A stretch of 64,000 nt of DNA from Bacillota bacterium (lineage in GTDB: Bacteria > Bacillota > Clostridia > Lachnospirales > Lachnospiraceae): positions 1 to 64,000 of the forward strand of contig JAEZKA010000084.1 of NCBI GenBank assembly GCA_023436225.1, given 5' to 3'. How positions within the stretch are numbered: position 1 is the first letter of the stretch; each line of letters begins with the position of its first letter. The notes under the pieces are model-generated. The model was not told the origin of the DNA and made no database searches. It worked only from the letters and a program-made list of their open reading frames with translations. The position numbers were made by a program, and so were the translations under genes. This document shows positions 17,587 through 25,410 of this stretch, piece by piece.

Positions 17587-19512
17587 ATGTACAAAAGTGA
17601 AACGCTGATTCAATTAAACGAAGATAAGTGCGTGGGATGTAACAAATGTATCGTCAATTGTCCGATTTTAGGTGCAAATATCGGTTACATGGTTGAAGGA
17701 AAGAACAAGGTTAAGATTAATCCTGATAAATGTATTCATTGCGGAGAATGTATCAAGGTTTGTGATCATGAGGCAAGGGAATTTAATGATGATACGGAGG
17801 AATTCATCCGTGATTTATTAGCCGGTAAGAAAATATCTCTTATTGTTGCACCATCCATTCGTGTAAATATTCCGAATTATAAAAAGCTCTATGGCTACTT
17901 AAGAACAATTGGAGTTAATTTGATTTATGATGTATCTCTTGGTGCGGATATAACGGTATGGGCTTATCTTAAGGCTATAAAGGAGAAGCAGCTATCCTCC
18001 CTTATTGCACAGCCCTGCCCTGCTATTGTAAATTATATAGAGAAATACGTGCCGGAGCTGATTGATCAGTTGGCACCTATTCACAGTCCAATGCTATGTA
18101 CTGCGATCTATATGAAGAAATATAAAAAAATTATGGATAACATCGCCTTCCTATCTCCTTGCGTTGCAAAGTCAGATGAAATTCATGATAAGAATACACA
18201 CGGCTTTGTTAATTATAATGTTACATTTAGAAGGCTCCTAGAGTATATTGCCGACAAGAATGTGAATATTGACAAGTTTGAAGAGTATGACTATGACGAT
18301 GTTCCTTGTAGTCTAGGTCTATTGTTTTCAAGGCCCGGTGGTTTACGTGAAAATATAGAGCTTAAGGCTCCTGGCACTTGGGTGCGCCAGATTGAGGGAC
18401 AGCACCATGCCTATGAGTATATAAATCAATATAAGGCGCGTAGAGAATTAGGAAGGGAAGTTCCGAATATAGTTGATATACTGAATTGCTCCAATGGTTG
18501 CAATGTTGGCAGTGCGATCTGCCATAATAATAATCTGTTGATGGATGATTATGATTCGGAATTCAATCATCTAAAGAGCAGTAAACTGAAGCAGCAGGAG
18601 CAATCCTTTTTGCGTAAGAAGAAGGATTCTCTGTATGCCATGTTCGATAAGACCTTACAATGGGAGGACTTTATTCGTAACTATCATCATTATGAGACCT
18701 CCTTCCATATATCAGAGCCCAGTGAGGCAGATTACGATGTGATCTATGGTAGTATGGATAAGACCTTAGATTGGCAGAAGAATATTAATTGCTCTGCCTG
18801 CGGTTATGGAACCTGTAAGAACATGGCGAGGGCGATTCATAATGGCCTGAATGTATCTCAAAATTGTATCAATTATAATCGCCAAGAGGTTCTGAATGAA
18901 CAGCAGCAGTTGAAGAATAAGAACGAGCAGATGAAGGTCTTAGAGGAACTGAATCAATTATCCGATGAGAAGGTGAAGAGTGCAGAGCGATTAAAGATGA
19001 GGGTTTCGGAGATTATTCATTCCGTAAGCCAGGTATCACAGGGAAATGAAGAAGCTGCTATTGCTATTGATAAGATTTCTAAGGACATTGCAGATGTATT
19101 TGATACGACAAAAATTCTGAGAGACAGTGTAAGTGATATGCAGGATAAACTAGATAAGTTCTCATCTGCCGCAGGACAAATCGTCTCGATTTCAGATCAA
19201 ACAAACCTTTTGGCTTTGAATGCGGCGATTGAAGCTGCAAGAGCCGGAGAATCCGGCAGGGGCTTTTCTGTTGTTGCAGATCAGGTGAAGAAGCTTTCCG
19301 TTCAATCAAAGGCTGCAGCCTCCTCAACCCAGAGTGATCAGGGTTCCATGCTGAAGCTTATCACTCAGATATTCGAAGTATCAATGACCTTGACCGAGAA
19401 GATGGAGAGTGTAAAGGATTCCATCAATGATATTAATGCGATAACCGAAGAGGTATCTGCGAATAGTGAAGAGATATGTACAGTTGCCTCCAGCTTGCTA
19501 GATAAAGAATAA
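17587..19512 (+). CDS. [FeFe]-hydrogenase-like sensor fused to methyl-accepting signalling domain
   Basis: The 641-residue soluble protein contains, in order, two ferredoxin [4Fe-4S] motifs (CVGCNKCIVNCP, CIHCGECIKVC; residues 15-59), a hydrogenase large-subunit-like domain (about 83-330), an extra Fe-S domain with four cysteines (C402, C405, C410, C427), a coiled coil, and a methyl-accepting hairpin tip (QTNLLALNAAIEAARAGE, about 538-555). The H-cluster cysteines are kept as C144, C192, C301 and C305. The canonical TSCCP motif reads AQPCP, so the proton-transfer cysteine is lost and catalysis is unlikely. A role as a cytoplasmic redox or H2 sensor feeding a chemotaxis kinase is inferred. GGAGGGAG at 17573-17580 sets the ATG at 17587. 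No chemotaxis genes are nearby. Confidence 0.85.
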   Translation: MYKSETLIQLNEDKCVGCNKCIVNCPILGANIGYMVEGKNKVKINPDKCIHCGECIKVCDHEAREFNDDTEEFIRDLLAGKKISLIVAPSIRVNIPNYKKLYGYLRTIGVNLIYDVSLGADITVWAYLKAIKEKQLSSLIAQPCPAIVNYIEKYVPELIDQLAPIHSPMLCTAIYMKKYKKIMDNIAFLSPCVAKSDEIHDKNTHGFVNYNVTFRRLLEYIADKNVNIDKFEEYDYDDVPCSLGLLFSRPGGLRENIELKAPGTWVRQIEGQHHAYEYINQYKARRELGREVPNIVDILNCSNGCNVGSAICHNNNLLMDDYDSEFNHLKSSKLKQQEQSFLRKKKDSLYAMFDKTLQWEDFIRNYHHYETSFHISEPSEADYDVIYGSMDKTLDWQKNINCSACGYGTCKNMARAIHNGLNVSQNCINYNRQEVLNEQQQLKNKNEQMKVLEELNQLSDEKVKSAERLKMRVSEIIHSVSQVSQGNEEAAIAIDKISKDIADVFDTTKILRDSVSDMQDKLDKFSSAAGQIVSISDQTNLLALNAAIEAARAGESGRGFSVVADQVKKLSVQSKAAASSTQSDQGSMLKLITQIFEVSMTLTEKMESVKDSINDINAITEEVSANSEEICTVASSLLDKE

Positions 19513-19623
19513 CCCTTAGAGGGTTAGACTTCCCAGTTTATTCATACAGTGGTCACTTAGCCGAAGTAAATACTCAGATTGCTGCAGTAATTGCCCAAGG
19601 GTATCCGGTGTCGGAGATTACGA

Positions 19624-19651
19624 TTGACAAACATAATACTTGTGTTATACT
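19624..19651 (+). promoter_or_regulatory. Promoter of the RelA/SpoT-TPR gene
   Basis: A perfect -35 TTGACA (19624-19629) and -10 TATACT (19646-19651) are 16 bp apart. They are followed within about 25 bp by an intrinsic terminator and then by the coding region at 19794. Confidence 0.75.
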
Positions 19652-19673
19652 TAAAAATATTAAACAAATCAAC

Positions 19674-19709
19674 AAGAGGGTTGTATGTTATTGCATACAG
19701 CTCTTTTTT
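19674..19709 (+). terminator. Terminator in the leader of the RelA/SpoT-TPR gene (possible attenuator)
   Basis: A continuous 14-bp stem with wobble pairs (19674-19687 with 19694-19707), loop TTATTG and a run of six T sits between the promoter and the gene. Transcripts would end after about 50 nt unless antitermination occurs. It could instead mark the end of a small RNA. Confidence 0.65.
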
Positions 19710-19793
19710 GTTGTAAATAAGGGCTTTGGCAGTAGTGGAAGGCTAGCTGCTGCTATGGTTATATTGGTACTTTATAGGAAAGGAAGGAAGCTT

Positions 19794-21551
19794 ATGCCAG
19801 TTATCGAGGAGTTTTTGAATCAGTATGCGAAAAAGATTGATTTTTATAGAGAGGCGGGTAGAATCTGCGCTCATTTATGTGAAACTAATATGGAGCAGAT
19901 GGGCATCCGAACGATCGTAACCAGCAGGGCTAAGAGAGAAGATCGCTTAAGAGATAAGCTTGAGAAACGCAGCATAACAAAGAATTATTCTTCCTTTGAA
20001 GAAATTGAGGAGGATATCGCTGATCTGGCAGGTGTCCGTATTGCGTTGTATTTCCCAGGAGATTTGGTTAAGGTACAGAAATTCATCGAGGCTAATTTTC
20101 AAGTAAAGGAATGCAGAGTATTCCCTGGAAATGAAGTTGTAGAGGATACGATGGCCTGTCCTTACCAGAAACGCTTCTCTGGATATTGGGCAACTCATTG
20201 CAGGGTGTACCTGAAGGAAAAGGATCTATCTGAGGATGCCGTAAAATATGCGGACACGATGATCGAGATTCAGATCGCATCCGCCTTAATGCATGCTTGG
20301 GCAGAGGTAGAGCATGATCTAATCTACAAGCCCTATAGCGGTGACCTATCCTATGAGGAGTATCAGATTCTGGATGAGCTTAACGGACTTGTGTTAGCCG
20401 GTGAGATAGCACTGCAGAGACTCCAGAAGGCAGTGAAGAACCGAGTCAGCCAGGCAGGTAAGGAATTTAATAATCACTACGAGGTTGCAATGTTCCTTCA
20501 TACCAATTTAGGCTCTGTATCTGATGGAGTACAAATAGTATTGGGTCGCGTGGATCTTATGTTTCAATGTATTAAGTCCTCTGAGTATCAGAAGCCTGAG
20601 AGGTTAAAGGAGCTGCTGATCTATGTAGACATTGCAGACAATGACCGATCTGTGGTGGAGCAGCTTATGGAGCAGCTTCGAATTAGGCAGCCGGAGCTAT
20701 TTGAAAGCTATCAAAATATGATACAAAGTGAGGAGCTAAAGTATCAACTGGAGACCTTACAAATCAACCGCGAAAGCGGTAACCGTCAGGGAGAAGCCAA
20801 TACCTTAGCGAATATCGGATATATATATACATCGAAGGAAAAGTACGATGAAGCAATCAGGTATTTTACGAAGGCATTGCAGATTAATATTGAAATCGGT
20901 GGACGTCAGGGGGAAGCGAATCAGCTGCTGAATTTGGGATCGACCTATCGTTTGCTAGGGGACATGAGTAAGGGAATGGATTATTGTAAGCAGGCATTAA
21001 AGCTTCATACAAAAATTTTCTATAAGCAAGGCCAGGCAAATACCCTTAGTATGATTGGCAATATTTATACGGATGAGGGAAATTACGAAGAAGCCGCTCG
21101 TTTTCATCAGGATGCTTTAAAAATATACCGGGTGACAAATTATAAGGTCGGAGAGATATTGCAGCTCAATCATCTAGGTCTTTTGAGCGCAAAGCAGAAG
21201 GATATTGAGCAGGCAATACTCTACTTTCAAAGAACTCTAGAGCTATGTAGCAGCTATGAGTATAAGCAGGGCGAGGGGGAAGCACTGTATCAGCTTGGCA
21301 ACCTGATGTTATCCATGGATAAATATGAGGAAGCAGTGGATTATTATAGTAAGGCCTTAAGGGTTCAGGAGGAGAGCAGTAATCGAAAGAATAAGATTAA
21401 TCTTTACATAAGTCTCGGAGAGGCATTTGCTCTTCAAGGGGAGGTTGAGCAAGCCAGACAATGCTATACAGAGGCCCTGATGATCAGTAAAAGTATTGAA
21501 GCCAAAGGGATTGAGGAGAAAGTGATGGAGTACTTAAGTCTTTTGAAGTAA
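19794..21551 (+). CDS. RelA/SpoT-domain (p)ppGpp synthetase-like protein with six TPRs
   Basis: The N-terminal domain (about residues 30-215) has RelA/SpoT synthetase marks: DLAGVRIALYF, SGYWATHCRVYL (Y-x-x-x-H) and EIQIASALMHAWAEVEH ending in YK. The usual EIQIRT motif here reads EIQIAS. No hydrolase, TGS or ACT domain is present. After a helical linker, six tetratricopeptide repeats of exactly 40 residues span about 330-569, each with a G-x-x-Y/F...A motif and most with the KQGEA or RQGEA type boundary. The enzyme probably makes (p)ppGpp or a related pyrophosphorylated nucleotide under control of a TPR-bound partner. A small-alarmone toxin (ToxSAS-like) is an alternative. AAGGAAGG 7 nt upstream sets the ATG at 19794; an upstream GTG frame from 19608 runs through promoter and terminator and is rejected. 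Confidence 0.85.
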   Translation: MPVIEEFLNQYAKKIDFYREAGRICAHLCETNMEQMGIRTIVTSRAKREDRLRDKLEKRSITKNYSSFEEIEEDIADLAGVRIALYFPGDLVKVQKFIEANFQVKECRVFPGNEVVEDTMACPYQKRFSGYWATHCRVYLKEKDLSEDAVKYADTMIEIQIASALMHAWAEVEHDLIYKPYSGDLSYEEYQILDELNGLVLAGEIALQRLQKAVKNRVSQAGKEFNNHYEVAMFLHTNLGSVSDGVQIVLGRVDLMFQCIKSSEYQKPERLKELLIYVDIADNDRSVVEQLMEQLRIRQPELFESYQNMIQSEELKYQLETLQINRESGNRQGEANTLANIGYIYTSKEKYDEAIRYFTKALQINIEIGGRQGEANQLLNLGSTYRLLGDMSKGMDYCKQALKLHTKIFYKQGQANTLSMIGNIYTDEGNYEEAARFHQDALKIYRVTNYKVGEILQLNHLGLLSAKQKDIEQAILYFQRTLELCSSYEYKQGEGEALYQLGNLMLSMDKYEEAVDYYSKALRVQEESSNRKNKINLYISLGEAFALQGEVEQARQCYTEALMISKSIEAKGIEEKVMEYLSLLK

Positions 21552-21660
21552 CTATTTGATCATTCAACTGCACTGATCTTTGAAGTTAAATATACAACGA
21601 CTTTAATAAAGGATACCTTAACTCCATCCAACTCTACTGAGCAAATATAAATCAATAGTA

Positions 21661-22653
21661 TTAATTCTTCGTATCCAATGTGGCTTCAGGGTTACTTCTT
21701 TTCTCTTCCTTTACCAGCTTCACTGTAATTACGATGGCAACAATAATAAATCCGATGCCGCCGATAATTCCGGTGGGAGAAGGTCCTATGAAAGGATTGC
21801 CGCCATCAATGGAGTAATAGATTCCTACCGCAGCAATGGAGTTAAGTCCTCCGTGAGCAAAGATTGCAGGAATACAGCTGTTGGTTTTGATGGTTATGTA
21901 AGAGAAGATTACACCCATTACGATACAGAAGAGGATCATAGCAAGAATTCCGGTATAAGGAAAGCCTGGATAGCCTGTACCGTAATTATGACCGAGAGCA
22001 GTCAACGGCGCATGCCATACACCCCAGATAACACCATTGATGAGAAGCATCGGAAGGATCTTGAATTTATTCTTCATCTTCGGGAGAAGATAACCTCTCC
22101 AGCCCCATTCCTCACCAAAGCAATTGAGTACATTAATTAAAGGTCCGATAAAGAAGGCCGTAGCCATCTGAACAAGCAGTGTGGTCTGTAATTGGGAGGT
22201 TGTCATATCTAAACCGGCACTCTCATAAGCCTTGGCTAGACTTGATAATTCGGGATCGAACTGACCGGGATTAAGTGCAAAGTAGATTAATGCACCGACA
22301 GCGGTTAATATCGAAGGTCCGAACCAGGCAAACAGATAATAACCCCAATTGCTTTTAAACCGCGGTAATTGAAGGAGCGAGTTGCGTAAGCCTTCTTTGG
22401 TGATCAGTCTGGTCACTAATACAGCGATGGCGGGAATAAACATCACCATTCCTATCAAGGACTGACCTAGCATTGCTTGCTGTTGATTCTCTCCAGTAAG
22501 CAAGGGGCGTATCACGCCTATCTCTAGAGAATAAGTAATAATAAATGTTATTACCAAAAACAACAGAATTCTTTTTGTTTCTAATTTTGGATCTGTTCCA
22601 TGATGAACCGATTCTTGCTCTTGATTTCCTTGAAGCAGTTTATTCATGTTCAT
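21661..22653 (-). CDS. CPBP family intramembrane metalloprotease
   Basis: This 330-residue membrane protein has the CPBP motifs EEWGWRGYLLP (EExxxR), WGVWHAP (FxxxH-like) and AHGGLNS (H-x-x-x-N-like), within about eight helices. GGGAGG precedes the ATG at 22653, which is preferred over a longer frame reaching 22797 that would run into the operator region. It is divergent from a MarR-type regulator whose palindromic operators lie between the two genes, so shared regulation is likely. The substrate is unknown; family members process prenylated proteins, peptides or regulators. Confidence 0.85.
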   Translation of the reverse strand: MNMNKLLQGNQEQESVHHGTDPKLETKRILLFLVITFIITYSLEIGVIRPLLTGENQQQAMLGQSLIGMVMFIPAIAVLVTRLITKEGLRNSLLQLPRFKSNWGYYLFAWFGPSILTAVGALIYFALNPGQFDPELSSLAKAYESAGLDMTTSQLQTTLLVQMATAFFIGPLINVLNCFGEEWGWRGYLLPKMKNKFKILPMLLINGVIWGVWHAPLTALGHNYGTGYPGFPYTGILAMILFCIVMGVIFSYITIKTNSCIPAIFAHGGLNSIAAVGIYYSIDGGNPFIGPSPTGIIGGIGFIIVAIVITVKLVKEEKRSNPEATLDTKN

Positions 22654-22780
22654 AATTACCTCCCACTTATTTTTGAGACTATCATAACACAAAGTCATAG
22701 CCATTACTATAGTATTATATTTGCCCTCGGTGTTGAAAACTGTGGAGGCTGTACGGAGTGAATTTAAGAATAACATAATA

Positions 22781-22834
22781 TCAAGGTACCTTGACAAAGC
22801 GGTATAAAGGATTTACAATAATACCAAGGTACCT
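22781..22834. promoter_or_regulatory. Paired palindromic operators overlapping the marR promoter
   Basis: A perfect 14-bp palindrome TCAAGGTACCTTGA (22781-22794) overlaps the -35 box of a plus-strand promoter (TTGACA 22791-22796, 17 bp, TACAAT 22814-22819). A second copy with core AGGTACCT (22827-22834) sits at the expected transcription start. The centres are 43 bp apart, about four helical turns. This is the pattern of MarR-family autorepression and probably also controls the divergent CPBP gene. Confidence 0.75.
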
Positions 22835-22985
22835 AATTAAGTGAAAGCTATTAAGTAAAAGCTATTAAGTGAAAGCTATTAAATGGAGGCCACTAAATGG
22901 AAGCTACCAAATAGAGTCTACTAAATAGAATTACTAAATAGAATTACTAAATGGAACCTACTAAATAAAACCTACTCAATAGAAC
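22833..22985. repeat. 14-bp degenerate tandem repeat, 11 units
   Basis: Eleven head-to-tail units of 13-15 bp, approximately CTACTAAATRGAAN, fill the leader of the marR gene. Early units read CTATTAAGTGAAAG and later ones CTACTAAATAGAA, so the array has drifted gradually. It begins right after the second operator and ends 39 bp before the ATG. Every unit has stop codons, so it is not coding. Confidence 0.85.
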
Positions 22986-23024
22986 TATATTAATTCACTA
23001 CCTTACTGAAAGAAGTGTGATGCT

Positions 23025-23951
23025 ATGAACGAAGGACAGCAATTGTATTGTGGATTATGCAAAAGGAATTGCTCCACCGATGATCTTCAATGCAGGAGAG
23101 GTCAGAAGCATTTTGAACGGCAGACTCAGGATAATTTTGATAATATTGATAATATTGATAAAAATGATACTGATAATAGAAATATAAATAGGATTCAAGA
23201 TAAGGAGGATAATGATATGAGTGATGATTATATGAGTGATAATTACAAGGATATTGATAAGGAGAAGGATGATCATAACCATTTTGGAGCATCGGATTTC
23301 GATCATCGTGAGGAGGATTTATTAGGCCTTTTACTAAGAAGCAGCCATTTCCTGCATCATAGGCGTGGCGGCAGACGCGGTCAGGGTAAGATACTTAAGA
23401 TACTGGCGGAGTATCCACAGATCAGTCAAAAGGAGCTACAGGAGCGGCTAGGAATAGAGTCCGGATCGATGAGTGAGCTAGTGATCAAATTGGAGCATAA
23501 AGGCTTAATCACAAGAGAAAAGGATGAGTCAGATAAGAGAATGACAACTTTGAGGATTACAGAACTTGGCTTATCGCTTTCGAAGGAGCTTGAGGCAGAG
23601 GCTTCCAGTGAGGAGCAATCCCTGCTGAATGGATTAAGCACCGAGGAACAGGAGCAGCTGAAGCTATTACTAACAAAGCTGCTAAGCGGTTGGGAGGAAG
23701 CCAGCAAAGCCTTCCAATATGGGAAGCGTCATAAGGGCTATGGTCATCACGATCACCATGGCGGTCACCACAGCCATCATAAAGATCATAGCCATCATAA
23801 AGCTGATGACCATCATCAAGATCATAGCCATCATAAAGATCATGATCATGTTGGTCCTCAGCCGGGACATGGTAAAGAGGAGCATCGTGAGCATCATGGT
23901 CATCATAGGGATCATGATCACCACAGTCATCATGACCGGCTTGGGAAATAG
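23025..23951 (+). CDS. MarR-family regulator with Cys-rich N-terminus and histidine-rich tail
   Basis: The central part (about residues 95-210) is a MarR winged helix (QISQKELQERLGIESGSMSE, then the LEHKGLITREKDESDKRMT wing). Two extensions are unusual. The N-terminus carries CGLCKRNC plus another Cys, then a low-complexity Asp/Asn/Ile stretch. The C-terminal 73 residues hold 30 histidines in HH-x-x-H patterns. Both look suited to metal binding, so a Zn/Ni/Cu/Co-responsive repressor is a fair inference. The ribosome binding site is weak. Palindromic operators overlap its own promoter, suggesting autoregulation and control of the divergent CPBP protease. No metal transporter is adjacent. Confidence 0.8.
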   Translation: MNEGQQLYCGLCKRNCSTDDLQCRRGQKHFERQTQDNFDNIDNIDKNDTDNRNINRIQDKEDNDMSDDYMSDNYKDIDKEKDDHNHFGASDFDHREEDLLGLLLRSSHFLHHRRGGRRGQGKILKILAEYPQISQKELQERLGIESGSMSELVIKLEHKGLITREKDESDKRMTTLRITELGLSLSKELEAEASSEEQSLLNGLSTEEQEQLKLLLTKLLSGWEEASKAFQYGKRHKGYGHHDHHGGHHSHHKDHSHHKADDHHQDHSHHKDHDHVGPQPGHGKEEHREHHGHHRDHDHHSHHDRLGK

Positions 23952-23971
23952 CATAGGGATTATCCTATACT

Positions 23972-24967
23972 CTAGTAGAGAATATCATTGCTAACGGTGG
24001 TATAGAACATCCCTTTAATCAGTTCAGGGTCATTGGTCTGACCAAGAATCCACATGAGCTTGCTAACCACAGCTTCTGTAATCATGTCATAGGCTTCTAT
24101 GATACTTACCTTATTTTTAAGCTCATGGCCAACCTGATAGATATTCATATCACTTCCCTCGTTTGGTACTTGTGTGGTCATAACAACGGTTTTACCCTGT
24201 TCAATCCATTTCTGAATGATACCAAGATAATGATAATGAGGAAGTGAGGGAATACCGCCGACACCATAGCTTTCGATAATGATAGCATCGTATTTAGTTA
24301 ACATATAATCGAGAATATCGGAATCAGCTCCCGGAGTTAGCTTAAATAAGCCTACTCTGGGATTTATTTTATCAAAAAAGATCGGAGACCCCTGCTTAGG
24401 CTGACTGATGTATTGAATCAAATGACTGTCCTGAATGACGGCAAGATAAGGATAATTAATGCTGGAAAAGGCCTGAAAGCTTTTGGAATGGGTCTTTCTT
24501 GCTCTTGTACCGAGAATAACCTTACCATTAAATACAATTTGAACACCGCTGGACTGGTCAGAAGCAGCATAAAGGAAGCTGTCGTAAAGATTGGTCTTTG
24601 AATCAGTTATGTCCATGTTGATGGGACGCTGTGCACCGGTCAAAACAATCGGTTTTGGTGAATTCTGAATTAGATAGGACAGGGCAGCAGCTGTAAAGGC
24701 CATGGTATCAGTACCATGACTAATCACAAAGCCGTCGTAGATCTCATAATTATTGCGAATTGTCTGAACCAGTAATATCCAGATATCCGGCGAGATATTT
24801 GTGCTATCCATATTGCAGACCTGAACGGTATCTACCTCACAGATCTGAGAAATACTCGGTATATACATCAGTATTTCCTCTGAGGTCAGCTGAGGATGAA
24901 GGCTGCCGCTAATTGTCTTGGTAGAGGCAATAGTCCCTCCAGTTCCGATCATAAGAATTTTCTTCAT
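23972..24967 (-). CDS. ansA: L-asparaginase, type I
   Basis: This 331-residue amidohydrolase carries both catalytic threonine motifs: GTGGTIAST near the N-terminus and SHGTDTMAFTA around residue 87. The tail GYGVGGIPS is also typical of the family. No signal peptide is present, which fits cytoplasmic type I enzymes. It converts asparagine to aspartate and ammonia. GAAGGA precedes the ATG. The gene is convergent with marR, 20 bp between stops. Confidence 0.92.
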   Translation of the reverse strand: MKKILMIGTGGTIASTKTISGSLHPQLTSEEILMYIPSISQICEVDTVQVCNMDSTNISPDIWILLVQTIRNNYEIYDGFVISHGTDTMAFTAAALSYLIQNSPKPIVLTGAQRPINMDITDSKTNLYDSFLYAASDQSSGVQIVFNGKVILGTRARKTHSKSFQAFSSINYPYLAVIQDSHLIQYISQPKQGSPIFFDKINPRVGLFKLTPGADSDILDYMLTKYDAIIIESYGVGGIPSLPHYHYLGIIQKWIEQGKTVVMTTQVPNEGSDMNIYQVGHELKNKVSIIEAYDMITEAVVSKLMWILGQTNDPELIKGMFYTTVSNDILY

Positions 24968-25410
24968 AAGGTTATCCTTCTAAATCTATATTAGTTCTGT
25001 TATATTAGTATCATAATATAGTCAGAATGCTTTATCAATAGTATTCTATTATTTGGTTTATCACTAGATTCTATTAAATAGAAATTATCAGATTGACACC
25101 TGTGCTAAATTAAGTATAATTAAGCAATAGGTTCTATATATCAAAAATTTCCAGTCCGCATACAATAAAAATCACGCTTCGAGACCATTCTATTATCATG
25201 AATTATACTGCCGGTCATATTCGCGGTTCTAGGCAGCGTGAATTAGTGTGAATTCTTGAAATGCATAATTAACACCTCCAAGTTTGTGCCTTTGTCACCA
25301 GAGTGAAGAAAACATACTCGGTACAGACTAACACTAAGGGTAGGAATGAGATGCTAGTGTGATTTAATATAGATAAGAGACGTTCGATTGAACGATGAAG
25401 GAGAAGCAGA
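24968..25410. other. Intergenic region with a dispersed repeat copy
   Basis: The 443-bp gap between divergent ansA and MFS genes is AT-rich near ansA. At 25273-25331 it holds a copy of the sequence that forms the galE-galT terminator at 53505: 42 of the first 57 positions match without gaps. The copy has lost the pairing of its arms. Nothing else was recognised. Confidence 0.5.

Noticed and set aside
19608..19793. N-terminal extension of the RelA/SpoT-TPR frame
   Set aside because: It runs through a promoter and an intrinsic terminator; AAGGAAGG marks the ATG at 19794.
22833..22985. CRISPR array
   Set aside because: The 14-bp units are head to tail without spacers, and no cas genes are nearby.
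23682..23994. Met/Ile-rich frames on both strands across the His-rich region
   Set aside because: These are products of the CAT/GAT repeat coding for the histidine tail read in other frames; no ribosome binding sites.
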